Assembly (NCBI GenBank): GCA_036571765.1
Contig: BROE01000022.1
Location: 10,870,282 to 10,934,281 of the forward strand
DNA: 64,000 nucleotides
Reading direction: 5' to 3'
Origin: Plecoglossus altivelis
Lineage: Eukaryota; Chordata; Actinopteri; Osmeriformes; Plecoglossidae
The translations under genes and the position numbers were made by a program. Positions 31,348-44,500 of this stretch are shown piece after piece (positions within the stretch are counted from its first letter, which is position 1; each line of letters begins with the position of its first letter). The notes beneath the pieces are model-generated. The model had not been told where the DNA came from and made no database searches. It worked only from the letters and a program-made list of their open reading frames with translations.

Positions 31348-34299
31348 TGCCACTCGTTGGTGGCAGCGAGGAGAGTGTGCATGCCAGACATATGCACCGA
31401 GTTATCAAGAAGACGTCACTGGGAGAGAAGCAGGGAGCTAGGTGACGCACAGAATGGCTCATTCTTCTACCTGTTCTCTCCCTCTGTGTGTGTGTGTGTG
31501 TTTATGTGACACCGCATCACTGTTTGGTTTGGTTCCTGAAGATAAGCAGAGAATGAGGGGGGAAAGGAAAGCGCGCCTCTCTCGCCCAGACCCTTCCTCC
31601 CATCCCCTCCCTTCACTCCACCACCAGCATATTTTTTCCCTCCTCTCCTCCTCCTTCCTCTCTTCTGCTCCTTCCTCCTCTCCTCTCCTCTCCTCCCTCC
31701 TTCCGCTGCCTCGTGCATCTTTGAGAGAACTGCTGCCGGGGCTGACTCGGGCTGTCGTACATTCAGACGTCCGGCTCCAGGTGGAGCATCCCGGCGTCTG
31801 CATGCCGGCAGCCTCTCCCACCCGGCTTGACAGCCCCTCAGCCTCCGCTGGGTGTAATTAGCGGGGGCTTCTCTGCTGGAGGGGCTACAGAGCAGGTAAC
31901 GAGAGAGCTTGCAAGAAGGAAGGTGGTTGGGGTAGGTCTGCCTCCCGGTCGGACACCGGGTTATAAATATCCCCACCTTGCTCAGAGGCTGTCAGTCATT
32001 TTGCGAGGGAACGTCAGATCAGCACGTAGGCCCTCCTTCCTTCCTTTTTCTCGTCCAGCCCTTCATTAGCGCTTCCTGTAAGGCGGGTAACGTCGCCTTG
32101 CCTCTCTTTTTCTCCAATGATTCCTTTTGTGCTCCTCGAGTGCATTGCTGTTGCTCTGTCGCTAACGATTGCGATGCGATTCTCTCTCTCCCCCTTCTCT
32201 TGCTTTTTCTCTCTTTCTCGATCTCCCCCCCCCTCTCTCTCACCTCCTCTCTTTGTCTCTGGGTCTCTGTCTCTTCTGGTGAAAGTGGTCTAGAAGCGAT
32301 ATGGATTGTGATGTCACCAACTTGCGTCAAAGGTTCCGGATACCTGACTGGGGGCCTTGAATTGTAAATAATCAAAATTTGCTTCATGTGTTTGTGTGGA
32401 AGTTGAGACAGACACAAAGTTAAGAAACTTTCAGTTCCTCCTGGTAGGCTGGATTCATGGAAATAGCTTGTGACAGGCTAGCAGAAATGACTGCATTCTC
32501 ATCAGGGCTGCGTGAGGAGAGGTGGCAGAGGGCATTAGCTGGCTGGGGCTGCGGAGGCTGTGATCACACAAGCAAACTGAGCAGTTGTATTCCATTTGCG
32601 TCAGACAGCAGTTGTGTTAAGCCGCCCTCCCCCATCCTGGCGCTGTGTGCGAGTGTGAGTATCAGTGTGTGTGTTCATGTGTGTGCGTTCACCTTCTGTG
32701 TGTAATGAGAGAACTATGTATTTGCATTTGTCCAGAGTATAAAGGATTAAGGGTGTTTGAATATGAGACGGGTGCTCTTGATCACAGTCATTGCAATATA
32801 AAATTGCTTTACATTTGGACAACACACACGCGCACATGCATGCACATTGCACATGAACATGCACACTCACCTGCATGTCATGTGATCCGCTTTATTCCTG
32901 CGTCCTTTTTAGTGCCTGTTTATGTTTTCAGTGATCATGACAGGTGCAGAATCAATGGGTCTAAGACAAGCTTATGGGCCTGAGGATGATATCTAGGATG
33001 TGTGTGTGTGTCAGGGGCTTAGGTTCCTGTTTCTGAAAATGGCAAATCAGTCCTCTGACTTTTCATAACTACAATGAGTTTCAACAGGCCACATCCTCAC
33101 TTATTAAAAACAGCTGTCCCACCCACATTTTCAAATCAAGTCCATGTCCCCTCTTAAACTTGTTCTTTTTCCTTGAAAAGAAAGGAAATACAGTATAAAG
33201 AGAGAGGGAGGAGAATATTGTCTCTGACGTCAAAGGCTCCACAAGGTGTGTGTGTGTGTTTGAGTGTGTGTAAGTAGTGGAGGTTGAGCCCTATTTTAAG
33301 CTGGCGTTCACAAAGGCAGCTGCAGTATGCAGCACTTATTATACTGTGTCAGACCAGTCTGTGTGCGCGTGCGCGCGAGAGGGTGTGCACGCCGTACGTG
33401 CGGGTGCGCATATGGTACTTGCACTCGCATGTGTGTATGTGTGTATAAATGTGTGCGTGCATACGTGGGCTGGTATTAATCATGTCGTCTGAGACGTGTA
33501 GCAGGAATAAAGCACGTACGAGACATTCCTGCACAGTGAATGTACGAGACAGCTTTCATCCAGAAACCTAAGTAAGCCTCTTCTTCCTCCCAGGCCGCCA
33601 TCACGGATAAACAGGTACGACAGACTGGACCTTTATAGGCTACGCCCACCAGCCTGTGACAGACCACTGACCTACTGCAGAGACTGGGACACATCCATAT
33701 GCGTGCGTCTTTACAATGTGCTCATACATCAATGGTCATACCGTAGAGACGCAATTACCGATGACATCAGATCCCACCGAGACTCAAGTCACGACTTCAG
33801 TTACACAACTCTGTGATCGAACGTTTCTCATTACCGAACCCCTCGGCCCGCATGCATTCGCTCCCTCTCATTCCTTTGGGTTCATGTGTCCCGGCTGATC
33901 ACGTGCTCCTCTTATCTTGAGTGTCTGTGTCTTAACATGTTGCTGTGGTGGGGGATGGGGCTATGCAGTCAGGGTGCATGTGATTTGTGGGACAGAGAGT
34001 GAGAGAAGAGAAAGGTGGAGCGCGCTGGAAACGTACCCTGGCATGTCCCAGGTCGCTGAGATTGGAGGGCTGCGCTCCACAAGGAAACAGTTCGCTTCTC
34101 AGGCATATGGCAATTAGAATGAGCCCAAAGTAGAGATGTCTCTTTAGTGAAGCATAGCGTAGTGTTGATTTGGTACTTCCTAGTTAGATTACACAAGCCA
34201 TTCTACATGACCTCGTGTGTAAACACAGGACGGGCCAGAGTTTGGAATAAGAAATGAAAGGATATGTTTATTCAACAAAGTGGCATTCAACTGAGTAAA

Positions 34300-34700
34300 A
34301 TGTACGGTCAGGACATTGATGGGAAAAGTGTTTTGCAAGTAATATTTTGTTTTTAGAACTTCTCAAATACCCACACGTGGCAAAGACAGCTTTGCAGATC
34401 CTTGGCATTCAAGCTGTCAGTTAGTCCAGATACTCAAGTGACGTTGGGCTCAACACTTCATCCACTGCCTGCCTTATGGGGTTGGCTTGCTGAACACTTC
34501 TCGTGCACTAGTTGATCCCAAAAAAGCACATTGGGGTTAAGGCCAGGCGACGGTGCCAGCCAGACCATCATTGTCAGTGCAGTACTCCTGACAGGGTCTG
34601 TTGCTTTGGCCATTCTAACCTCTCTATTAGTTTTTCCGCCACCAAATATTTGCTTTCTTTTCAGTTCTTTCCATAAGGCCTACATCGCTGACTCCTCTCT
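34300..34700 (-). pseudogene. Tc1/mariner-like transposase remnant, minus strand
   Basis: Minus-strand conceptual fragments resemble Tc1-like transposase C-terminal parts: PSPGLNPNVLFWDQL recalls the PDLNPIE-W-EL catalytic motif, and MPRICKAVFATCGYLRS recalls the MPRVCKAV..GGYF end. Stops and a frame change separate them, so the copy is dead. Terminal inverted repeats were not located. Confidence 0.7.
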
Positions 34701-35099
34701 CTGCTGTTGTACATGAAACTGATGGTGAGGGGGTAGAATTCAATGAAGCTGTCAGCTGAAGACATGACAGACATATTTTTCTCCCACTAGACATTGACGT
34801 CCTTTTCTTTTTGTTTAGTGGCTCATTTCAACCTTGTATAGCCTTCATTCCTCAAAATTATGATCGACAAGTTTCTAAACAAAGATGATCCTTTTTTGTC
34901 ATTCCCCCCCCCAATATTGCAAACCTGCTGAAAACTTCACACATTGTTTTAAATTCAACTCTTTGATGGTGGTATGATGTGATGGAGTCTTAACCTAAAA
35001 TGGACATCTCTGGATCCTGTGTCTTGATCACATCCGGAATAAGACTTCTGTCAGACAGCAGGCTCAGCTTCTGGTCAACACGCCTGTCTGTTCATATGT

Positions 35100-35215
35100 G
35101 CGTGGGAGAGAGAGAAAGAGAGAGAGAGTGAGGGAGAGAGGGAGAGAGAGGCAGAGAGAGAGAGAGGCAAAGAGAGAGAGAGAGAGGGGGAAAGAGAGAG
35201 AGACAGCAAGAAGGA
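35100..35215 (+). repeat. (GA)n/(GAGG)n purine tract
   Basis: Imperfect GA-rich array with GGCA interruptions. Confidence 0.9.
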
Positions 35216-35940
35216 GTGTCAAGAAGAAGCAAGCTGCTCTTAATCATCCTCTCCACGTGAGAGAGGCAGAGCTGCAGCTGTGCTGGCGTCAGAGCTCCCC
35301 TGATGTCACCTCCAGAGCTCAAGAGCTATACCCTGCCCCCTGTCTCCCTAAACCCAGCCATACTGCCTGCTCCTTGGGATCACAGCTAGCCATGGCCCTG
35401 CTGCTGCCCCATCAGGCATCATGGACACACACACACAAACACTGAGAGGATTTCTCTTATCCACAGCCAGCAAGGTTAATGCACTTAGCCTTAAGGCACA
35501 CTTGATCCTACCACCCACAACAACACATGTCACACACACACACACACACGCGCACACACACAAACACACACTGGCATTCATGGAAAAGTGTGCGAGTTAT
35601 GTCTCTTATGACAGACTGCACGGATCACAAGGCTTGTGAAGAAGTTTTAATGTGCGCGCGTGGGGATGTTTAATCATTTTGAGCATAGAAAATGGGAAAA
35701 CAAGAGAGAGAAAGAGAGATAGAATGAACAAGAGGAGGAGGAGACGAATCACTCCCCTGCCCCAGTGGGGCGAGAGAGACGTCAGGATCTGCAGGGCTGA
35801 GATAAGCTCGGCAAACAGACAGAGGAGAGGAGGGAGAGAGAAGGCAGAGCAGCAATGTGACAGGACAGCATCGTACACTGCCGCTTGCTTACGCACCGAC
35901 CGCGGTGACTTCACAGTCGAGAGAGAGCAGAGGATGACCT

Positions 35941-36085
35941 GGAATACCATAGGCCAGAGTTCCCCTGCTGGGATATCATAGGCCAGCATGCCCCTGCTGG
36001 GATATCATAGGCCAGATTGCCCCTGCTGGGATATCATAGGCCAGAGTGCCCCTGCTGGGATATCATAGGCCAGAGGTCCCCTGCA
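35941..36085 (+). repeat. 29-bp minisatellite, 5 copies
   Basis: Unit GGGATATCATAGGCCAGAGT plus GCCCCTGCT repeats with an exact 29-bp period from 35941, 35970, 35999, 36028 and 36057. The first copy is slightly diverged. All copies keep the ATCATAGGCCAG core (first copy ACCATAGGCCAG). Confidence 0.95.
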
Positions 36086-36595
36086 AGACCTCCAGACTGG
36101 TGCAGAGCACCCCAGGCTCTTCAGCCATGTGGAAGTCAGAAGGGAGGACCGAAGCTGTGTCTCAGGGTCACTGTCCCTAAAACACTCTTGATTTCACCAA
36201 TCCAAGGTTGCCATAAGCAGGACATTCTCAAGCTGTGAGAGAAGAGGAGCAGTTTGACACCAAAGCACCATTCCGCCTTTAAAGGATGTGTAATCACTTA
36301 ATTGTTGGACTCAAGTACCGATTATTTTCCACGTGAACAGTCTGTGTTAGTCTGTTGTTAATGCATATGTCCCGGTATCTGCAAAAGTCAACCGGGGTAT
36401 GTTCTGTTTGTGGATAACCAGGCCTCCACTGGCTCATGTGACATGAGGGGTTCATTGTATGATCCTACCAGTGTGACATCCATCAAACTGGGACAGTCTG
36501 TCATCATGCTAGAGAGTTATGTGATCTTTTGAGTTTTAAACTTTAACCTCCACAGCCAAGAATAGGAGGACCATATGAAGTGTGTCTGTCTGTAT

Positions 36596-36639
36596 GCTTG
36601 TGTGTGTATATGTTTCCTTCATGTGCATCATACGTGTGC
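36596..36639 (+). repeat. 44-bp exact repeat, copy 2
   Basis: Identical to 29438-29481. The surrounding sequences differ, so the repeat is confined to this block. Confidence 0.9.
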
Positions 36640-39600
36640 TCGATGTTCCAGTCTGGGTATTTATAAATACAGCTATGTCGTCAATGTGCTCTATGACATT
36701 ACAACACAGTGTTTCAAGACATATCTGATCTGCATACCAACACATATGAAACACCGCAGGGGTAACTGTATATGTCACAGGTCTTCAGGGCTGGCTGCAT
36801 GATAGCATGACATGTAACATTACCATGTAAGCATCAATCTAACCATGCATTTGACATGTATTGTCATAACAACACATGTGCCTGGCTACATATGTCAAGC
36901 ACCAACAACGAGCACCCCTTTAAATACACGTGTACACGTTGGCACACACATATAGCCAATGACATTTGCTAAAGACAGACCATGCGAGCAAACCAAGATG
37001 GGCTCAGTCTTAGGTTCCAGGCTCAACCCTGCCGGTTGAGTCAAACCTCCCTCTGTCTCCTAATCCCTTCGTACCCCTCCCCTCCCCTCCCCACGTACAC
37101 CTCATGCGTGAGTGGCTGATGGCTTTGCGTCATCCTCTTTTCATCAGGGAGGGAGTAGTCCCACAGAGAAACAAGGTGTGTGTGTATGTGTGAGTGGAAA
37201 TGAAGCAAACACACACTCCTCTTTGTTACCCTGAACAGTAATCTGTTTCTGCCATATAAGGTTAAAAAAAGCATAGCATCATCACATGCACCCGCACACC
37301 CAATAATCTATATTTTTGATGGCATGTCGGTAAAGAAGTCTGTGTAATGTAAATAATGAGGTAAGTGGGCCATTCAAGTGGAGAAGCATGACTGTGATTG
37401 TACAGATTGTACAGCCAAAGGTCAGGCGGTTATGGTGACACAGTCTAATGACCTACGGGAGCGTTCAAGGGCTGTCTGGTCAAGGTCAGCGATGAGGACA
37501 GGGATTCATTATCTTACGTCAGCCGGCACATCGACTCCGATCGAACCCCTCTGTCAGCACTCGCTAGTCTATCCAGTGCCAAACCAGGAATGTTAAATAC
37601 AATACCTACATACAGAAGATATGTCAACAAAGGATCTGTCTTTCCACCAGACCTTGTTGAGTTCGCATAGTAAACACTAAGATCTTACAGGCGTGCTGTA
37701 CTTCACGCCACGTGTGTGTTCTATCCTGATCCCATGGATCTGCTTGGGAATTCCCCAGGTTTAATCCTTTGGCATCCACTCTCCCCAAATAGCGCACCTT
37801 CTACATAAATACAGAGTGAGTTTCTTTAAAGATTCATGACCTTAGAGAAGAAAGAGATAATGCAGTTTAGGCCCAAAAAAATGTTCTTTAAGACGATCAA
37901 GGTTTTGGCCAGTCCTTCAGACATTCCCTCATGGTTTTTGACCTGGACTGTAGTACTGACGCAGAATACATGAGTCCCCCCCCCCACACACACACTGACA
38001 GTTCAGGATTAAACCTCTTTCCAGAGCGAAGCTGTCAATATAAACCCGATTCCCATCAAACAGGAAAGGAAAATATCACGAACCATTTCAAAGTAGTCAT
38101 GACATCATCGCCGTGATGATGACAAAAAGCAGACAGTGCATTGAATGAAGCAGAAAGCATTTCAAGAGTATTCCAAGTGAAGCTGACAATGACATAAGCA
38201 TGGCCTATTAGTTCTCCTGGGTGTGTCTAGAGAGCTCATTAGACAGAACAGTGATAGGCTGTGGCTGATTGGGGTGAGAGAGAGAGCTCAGTATCGCATA
38301 GATTAGATGGAGACCATGTGCGCATATCAACCAGGACTGTGTGCGTGAGTGTCTCTCTCTCTCTTTTGGCATTTAGTACCATAGAGTGCTCATCGAGTAG
38401 CATTGATGTTTAGAACTGTTCTTTGGCTTAGTTGTCTGCAGAGGAAGAGCAGAGACTGACCCCACGTCTATAAGAACAGGTCAGCTCCATTAATGACGTC
38501 CCACTGGGCCACCCAGCCAACCCAGATCCATTATCTTGCTTTCATCCATTTCCTTATTTGAATGTCTTGGAATGGGAGATTGGCAACGGCAACGAAAACA
38601 AGTTTCGAAACCAGCCTGAAGAAACAGAGCCCTCTACTGCCATGCAAGGTGGGGGGAGAGAGAGAATCAAATCGAGAGAGGAAGTCTTGGGAAGTGAAGA
38701 GAATTTGTTTTAATAGAGTCAGTCTAACAAGACAGTCAAGCTGTTGGTGCTGCTGCGTCAGTAGTAACACCCACCTCAGGTGTGCTCACCTCGTCTGCTT
38801 GTACAAGACAAAGGGACTGCAGGAATGTAGTGGGGAGAAGGAAAGAGAATACTTACTGCTTCCAGTACTAAGAAAAAGGCGTAACTTTCCTAGGCAAAAT
38901 GTTTTCTGGTTGGTGTTTATTTTCAAATTCATCACTACTGTTTTATTGGAAATGTTAGTCCCCAAAATGATACCTCTACTTAAAATACCCATCTTCTAAG
39001 GGTCATGACCCCTTCTTAATATAGCCGGTCTGACGCACTCTCTAAGAGCCTTCATTAACATTCCTCACATTCTCAACTCATTCTCACCAGACGGATCCTC
39101 CCTGCACTGTGTCCGAGGAGCCGGTGATGATTATCATTCTTGTGGTTATATGTGTCATATGTGGTTATTTTGCGATCGGTTAGCGTTTTATTACTTTCCT
39201 TTCCAGATTTGTAATCGCTCTGAGATGGCTCATCTGTGCCTGAATCAGAATGATCTGACTGGTTTGCATTATGTGAACAACAATAAATATGTGTCTGTCT
39301 CTGGGTCATTGGTATTCTCACACTTATCATACCTGTATATGAACCACACACACATTGTTCCTAAATAAAACGTTAACAACATTTATTTATCTTATCACAG
39401 AGTGTAATCTAGTTGTCAAGGAAAGAAGGTACTAAATGACAAGCATTCTGTAGTTCTGATCTGGAGAACATGGAGATCCTATTCTGTTTCAAGCAGGCAC
39501 TCTACCCCCTACTGGATGACTGCATCCTGATACAAACAGTACACCACCATACTGTTTATTCATCGACCTTTTGCATATGGAATGCAAGAAAAATATTTTG

Positions 39601-41304
39601 TGTGTAATTCTGCATCCGGTAGCATTTTGCATTGTGCTGCATTTTCTGGCTATCTGACCCTTTGCGCAGCGGAAGAGGCGTATCGTGAATCGCGGATTCA
39701 ATAGTGGTCAGCGGACAGAAACGATCATGTCTGAGGTCAGGTCAATGCGCTGCTATATGACTAGTTGCCCCAATTGTATGCACACTGCATGCAATTGTAA
39801 GTATTTCATAACGGCAGCTTAAGTGCCTACTGAAAGTTGCAGTTTGCTATTCGGCAGTATGCGCAGCCAAAGCTCTAATCGACGCGATAGGATGTTCCAC
39901 ACAGCTGCTGACAATCCATGCATGTTGTTGATTAGGGCAGGAAGAAAGGTGTAGATCCGATTTAGGACCCAGTTTTTACTATGTGGTTTCAAAGACAGCA
40001 GCTCTCTCTAGTGGAGAATTATGGTGCTGTACAATGAGGACGGCAGTGTACGCCGACACGAGTGTAGGGTTTCTATTTAAATAGTGCCATGTTCATTAAA
40101 ACAAACATTCCATGATTTATTGTGTATGTTTGGACATACCTCTCCCAGAAATCTCACATAATGTGTATGTTAGAGCACACAGTCCCAGAAATTGTGGGAG
40201 TACAATGCTGAAACTGTAATTTCCTTGGACCCTTCCAAGTGTCCATGAGTACACTCATGGAAAATGAGTTTCCTTTACATTATATTAAGCTATTATAAGG
40301 CCGCCTGCCCCAAACAATTACTTTCATGGGTCTACGTGGCCTCAATACCTTTGATGTAATGGGAAGTTGTGACGTTTACATTCCACATAAAAATGTACCG
40401 TAAAATGTATTGAAATGTTTTACTTTGCATTTGAAAATGACTCATTTGAAGAGGAAATGAACTCAATGCAGCCCGCACCAGAAATCCGTTGTATATCAAG
40501 TTTCAAGACAGCTGACGTTTCTGTTGTCAGCAATGCTCTCCAGTGGATAAAATGGGTATTACAGCAAGACAAAACGGCAACTCAAATTAGACACTTTTCA
40601 GCCTTCACTCGCTAAGCGCTAGCAAGTCGTTGCTCGATATCCAACTTTTTCAGATTACCTTGGGCTTGGTGCTCTCCACAAATGCACAACTAAAGCATGT
40701 CGACGTATTTATGCAATTTAGGGGTAGTCAACTGTTAATGCACACTTATTAAATTTACCAGGAACTATCGTATTACACTTTCAAATGGGCTGAACAGGAA
40801 GCTCGTTGAACTACCCTCTGGTTGCCAGATTTGTAAGCATGCTCCCCAACATACGGAACACTTAACTCGTTTTGTAGCCCCAAATCTGCCTGTAATGTCC
40901 ATACTGAATAGCCTTTTTTGCTGTGTTCTGCTGCAGGGATTTTCCTGGAGCTGGGTTTAATTTGAAAAATCGTGTTTTGTCTAAGAATGATTGCCCAATT
41001 ACAGAACGATAATTCTGTATATCAGTTTTGACTTAATGTACACTTCACATGTTGGAAAGTGATGTGATATCACATTCTTTCTTTAAGCAGTGTTTTAGGT
41101 GAATTAATAGGCTTCTGTGTATGGTTACAATCGTCGGAAGGTTTGGGGGTATATTTGATATGAACTTGGCAACCCCGCTTTTAATAGTGCCTTGAGCTCG
41201 TAGAAATTATCTGCCTGAGCCACATTGATTGAGAACAAAGGATTCGTTCGTTGATTCTTCTTTCAATTCATTGATGCATTTTGTCGTTTAAAACTTGAGT
41301 GATA

Positions 41305-41502
41305 ATGTCCGTGGGCATCGAGTCAGGATTCTCAAGTGAAGAGGTGTTGAACGTTCGTTTCCCTCTTCATCGCGCGTGTAGGGATGGAGATGTCGGCGCG
41401 TTGTGCTCGCTCCTCCAGTGCAGTAGCAACCCGGCCGACCTGGCTGTAGAAGACTCGTTTTACGGCTGGACACCCATACACTGGGCGGCTCACTTTGGAA
41501 AG
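41305..41502 (+). CDS. ankrd10: ankrd10 exon 1
   Basis: ATG 41305-41307, donor AAG|GTAGTG. 66 codons covering the N-terminus and first ankyrin repeat, ending SFYGWTPIHWAAHFGK. Confidence 0.95.
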
Positions 41503-44500
41503 GTAGTGTTACTGTAATTTCGCCATAAAAAAGTCGATTCTGTCAGTCATGACAAGATATCTCCCATCTAGTCTTTTTAGAAACTGCTAATATGTCGACC
41601 GATACGATTTATTCAGACATTCAAGGTTTAGTGTTATAAAGTCAAATTACACAAAACAAGGGATGTATCGTATTGTATTGACAAATGAAGTATACATCGT
41701 ATGAACCCGCTCGTATATCAAGAATGCAGGCTTCTTAATAAGTATTTTTTAATGAACATTGAAGATTTGTAACAGACAACTGTCGTTGGCATGCTTGAAA
41801 AAAAATATTTACTTCTTAAAAGGACGCTGATAACAACGGGTTGTACTGCAAAGCAAACTGCGACGCGCCCAACGGTTATCGCTATTTATAAAGACAGTTG
41901 TTTATAAAGACCGGGAACCCGCCTTTTCTCCATGTTTAGCACAGGTAGACGTCGCCCTTTCCGTGCTATTAATTGATACTTCACATAGGGCGAAAGGACC
42001 CTAATCCCTAATCTACTTTTTACTCTATTTAGTATGGTGCACGTTGTGCAGTTTCGTACGATCGAAATGTATCACATGCAGAAACTTGTCCATTCTTCAT
42101 TTGGTTGAATTGATTTGGAGAGCACAAATTCATCTTTCTGATATAGGCTATGGGTTAGATGCAGGTTAGAAGTTATTGCCTCCGTTTTTGTTCAGATGTC
42201 GCTTGATTATTAACCAGGAACCAACGTGCCTACTCGGCTAGCAGATAGATCAATTTAAGATATTTTTTCAAAAGATATTTGTGTTGTCGTATTCCTATTT
42301 AGGTTATTTATGGAGGACTATTTATTTCTCGTTTTTAAAATAAAGGTGTTTTCTATAATGTGTCTACTTGTAGATGTTGTGGCTCAGAGTCAGGTGCTAA
42401 GCTCACTGATTTTATTGACTTTATTGTCAGAGGAGGAAGTACAAGGTGATAAACATCTTGTGCAGGCTTGGTATCATGATTTAAAGTCTAACAGAGCTAT
42501 TACTGAAGCTTTAAGGTGTGGTTTTAACCGTCAAGCAAAAATGTGTCATATGGTCTAGGCAAAATGATTGATGCACTGTAACTTAATCTCTCCTAAATCA
42601 ACATTCCTTCCCTCCCCTTTTTCTCTGTCTCTCTCCCGCCCTCTCTCTCCACCAGTTGGACTGTGTGATGCGTCTTGTCCAGGTGGGTAGTGGCGTGAAC
42701 TCGGTGACCTCCAAGTTTGCCCAGACGCCCACCCATATTGCTGCGTTCGGCGGTCACCCGGAGTGCCTGCTGTGGCTGCTGCAGGCTGGCGCAGACATCA
42801 ACAGACAGGTAGGTTTCTGCCACATACCCCTGGACTGAACCACTATCAACCTGCATAACCCCCCCCCCACCTCACTACCAGACTGGATGGGCACACAGTC
42901 ATGCTCACAGGAGCGGGACAGCTGCCATGGAAATGGATGGTCAGTCGCTGTGAATGTCTAAGCGCAGACTGATCCAATCAGAGGGATGATTCTGGCTTTG
43001 GCCTGACCTCTGCCTCCTGCAAGCCAGGCTGGTTACTTCTGCTCACAGCTTACCTGCAGAAAACGGCAAATACCACAAAACTGCATGTAGGCCTTGAGGA
43101 AACACTTGAGACAGAAGACCAGGGCAAATCCGTCCAATCGCATTGAGGAGTCGGACAGGCAGCATCTTCGAAGTACCATCACTCATTTGCTACATACATT
43201 CACTGAGGTCATATAGACTAATAACACTGTCTGAGCCCCAGACTGCACGCTCGAACACCACATTTACACGCTCTGCTCCACACAACAGAAAAGTCAGTTT
43301 AGTAGGTCGGGATTATATAACTCCTTTCTGGCTATTGTTCTTACGTCACCCTTTTAGCATTCTACAACGGTCCCATCCTCTCTGTCTATCACCAGTACAA
43401 TGAATGCTAAGTATAGCCGTGGGATTTCAGAGTTTTTTTTTTTTAAAGACTCCACCTTTCAACTCTCTGTGGCCTTTTTACCTTTCAGTTTCAGTGGTCA
43501 TGGATGACTGGGCTTGCTCTCCAATAACAGGTTCCTCTCAATTTATCTAGTTAAAATCCTTCTCATTCACTCTCTTTTCCTTCTGCCACTTTAGCGCGTG
43601 TGTCACAGTGGTGGGTTAAACAGTTCAGCCTCTACGCTGGGAATACACCCTGTGTGCCAGACTTCATCGCAGAGGGAAGGAGCAGTAGACAAGGAGAGAG
43701 CCAGAGGCTGGTGGAAGGGAATGGGAGTAAAGTGGACGAGAGGATGGGGAGGGAGGGTTTAACACGACACTTTGTCTCATTTGTTTTGTGAAGTGCTCCT
43801 CCGATTGCATCACTTTTGCTCTCGGACCGCTTCAGGTTTCAGCGGTAGCCCGTGTCTGAACAACAGTGTTGTGTTGCTTTAACCATCCAACGGTCTTCTC
43901 CCTCCCTCCCTCCCTCCCTCTCTCTTTCTCTCTCTCTCTCTCTTTCTCTAACTCTCTTTCTCTAACTCTCCTCCTTCTTTCTATCCCTCTCCTCCTCTCT
44001 TCACTCTCTTGCTCTCTCCCTCCCCCCTCTTTCTTTCTCTCTCCTCTTTCTTTCTCTCCCTCACCCCCTCTCTCTTCACTCTCTCTCACCCACCACCACC
44101 ACCAACGGCCCCGCTCTCTCGGAACCCCCATGCCGTTCCTCTCCTCCTCCAGGACTATGTTGGTGAGACGCCTATCCATAAGGCAGCTCGTGCGGGCAGT
44201 GTCGCCTGTGTCCAGGCTCTCCTGGTCCAAGGGGCCACAGCTGAGTAAGTGGTGCTGCAGCACTCCTCTGTCTTCTGAGCTGTCCTCCTCCCATCTCTCT
44301 ACTGACCCCCTCCTCCTGTCAAAGACCCCAGCAGAGACCAGATGTGGGTCGAAATACTGTTTGAAACCGTTGGCTCAAACCTGCCTTGGACCAGGTAGAC
44401 GGGGTGTTGGATTTGATCATTTTGCGCCAAGCTCATTGTTTCAGTTGCACAATGTAACATTAATAAGATGCACAGGGGTTTCGTGCAGTATTTCGACCCT

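Larger units (their letters stand above)
25750..41200. other. Intergenic DNA between divergent sik1 and ankrd10
   Basis: No coding exon recognised in 15.5 kb. Contents: CT/GA tracts (27290-27378, 29060-29215, 30340-30400, 35100-35215), a tRNA-SINE (28047-28204), a 44-bp exact repeat pair (29438 and 36596), CA/CAGA arrays (31233-31347), a Tc1-like transposase remnant (about 34300-34700) and a 29-bp minisatellite (35941-36085). The stretch 31730-32170 is complex and GC-rich and is the best candidate for conserved non-coding DNA by eye. Confidence 0.6.
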
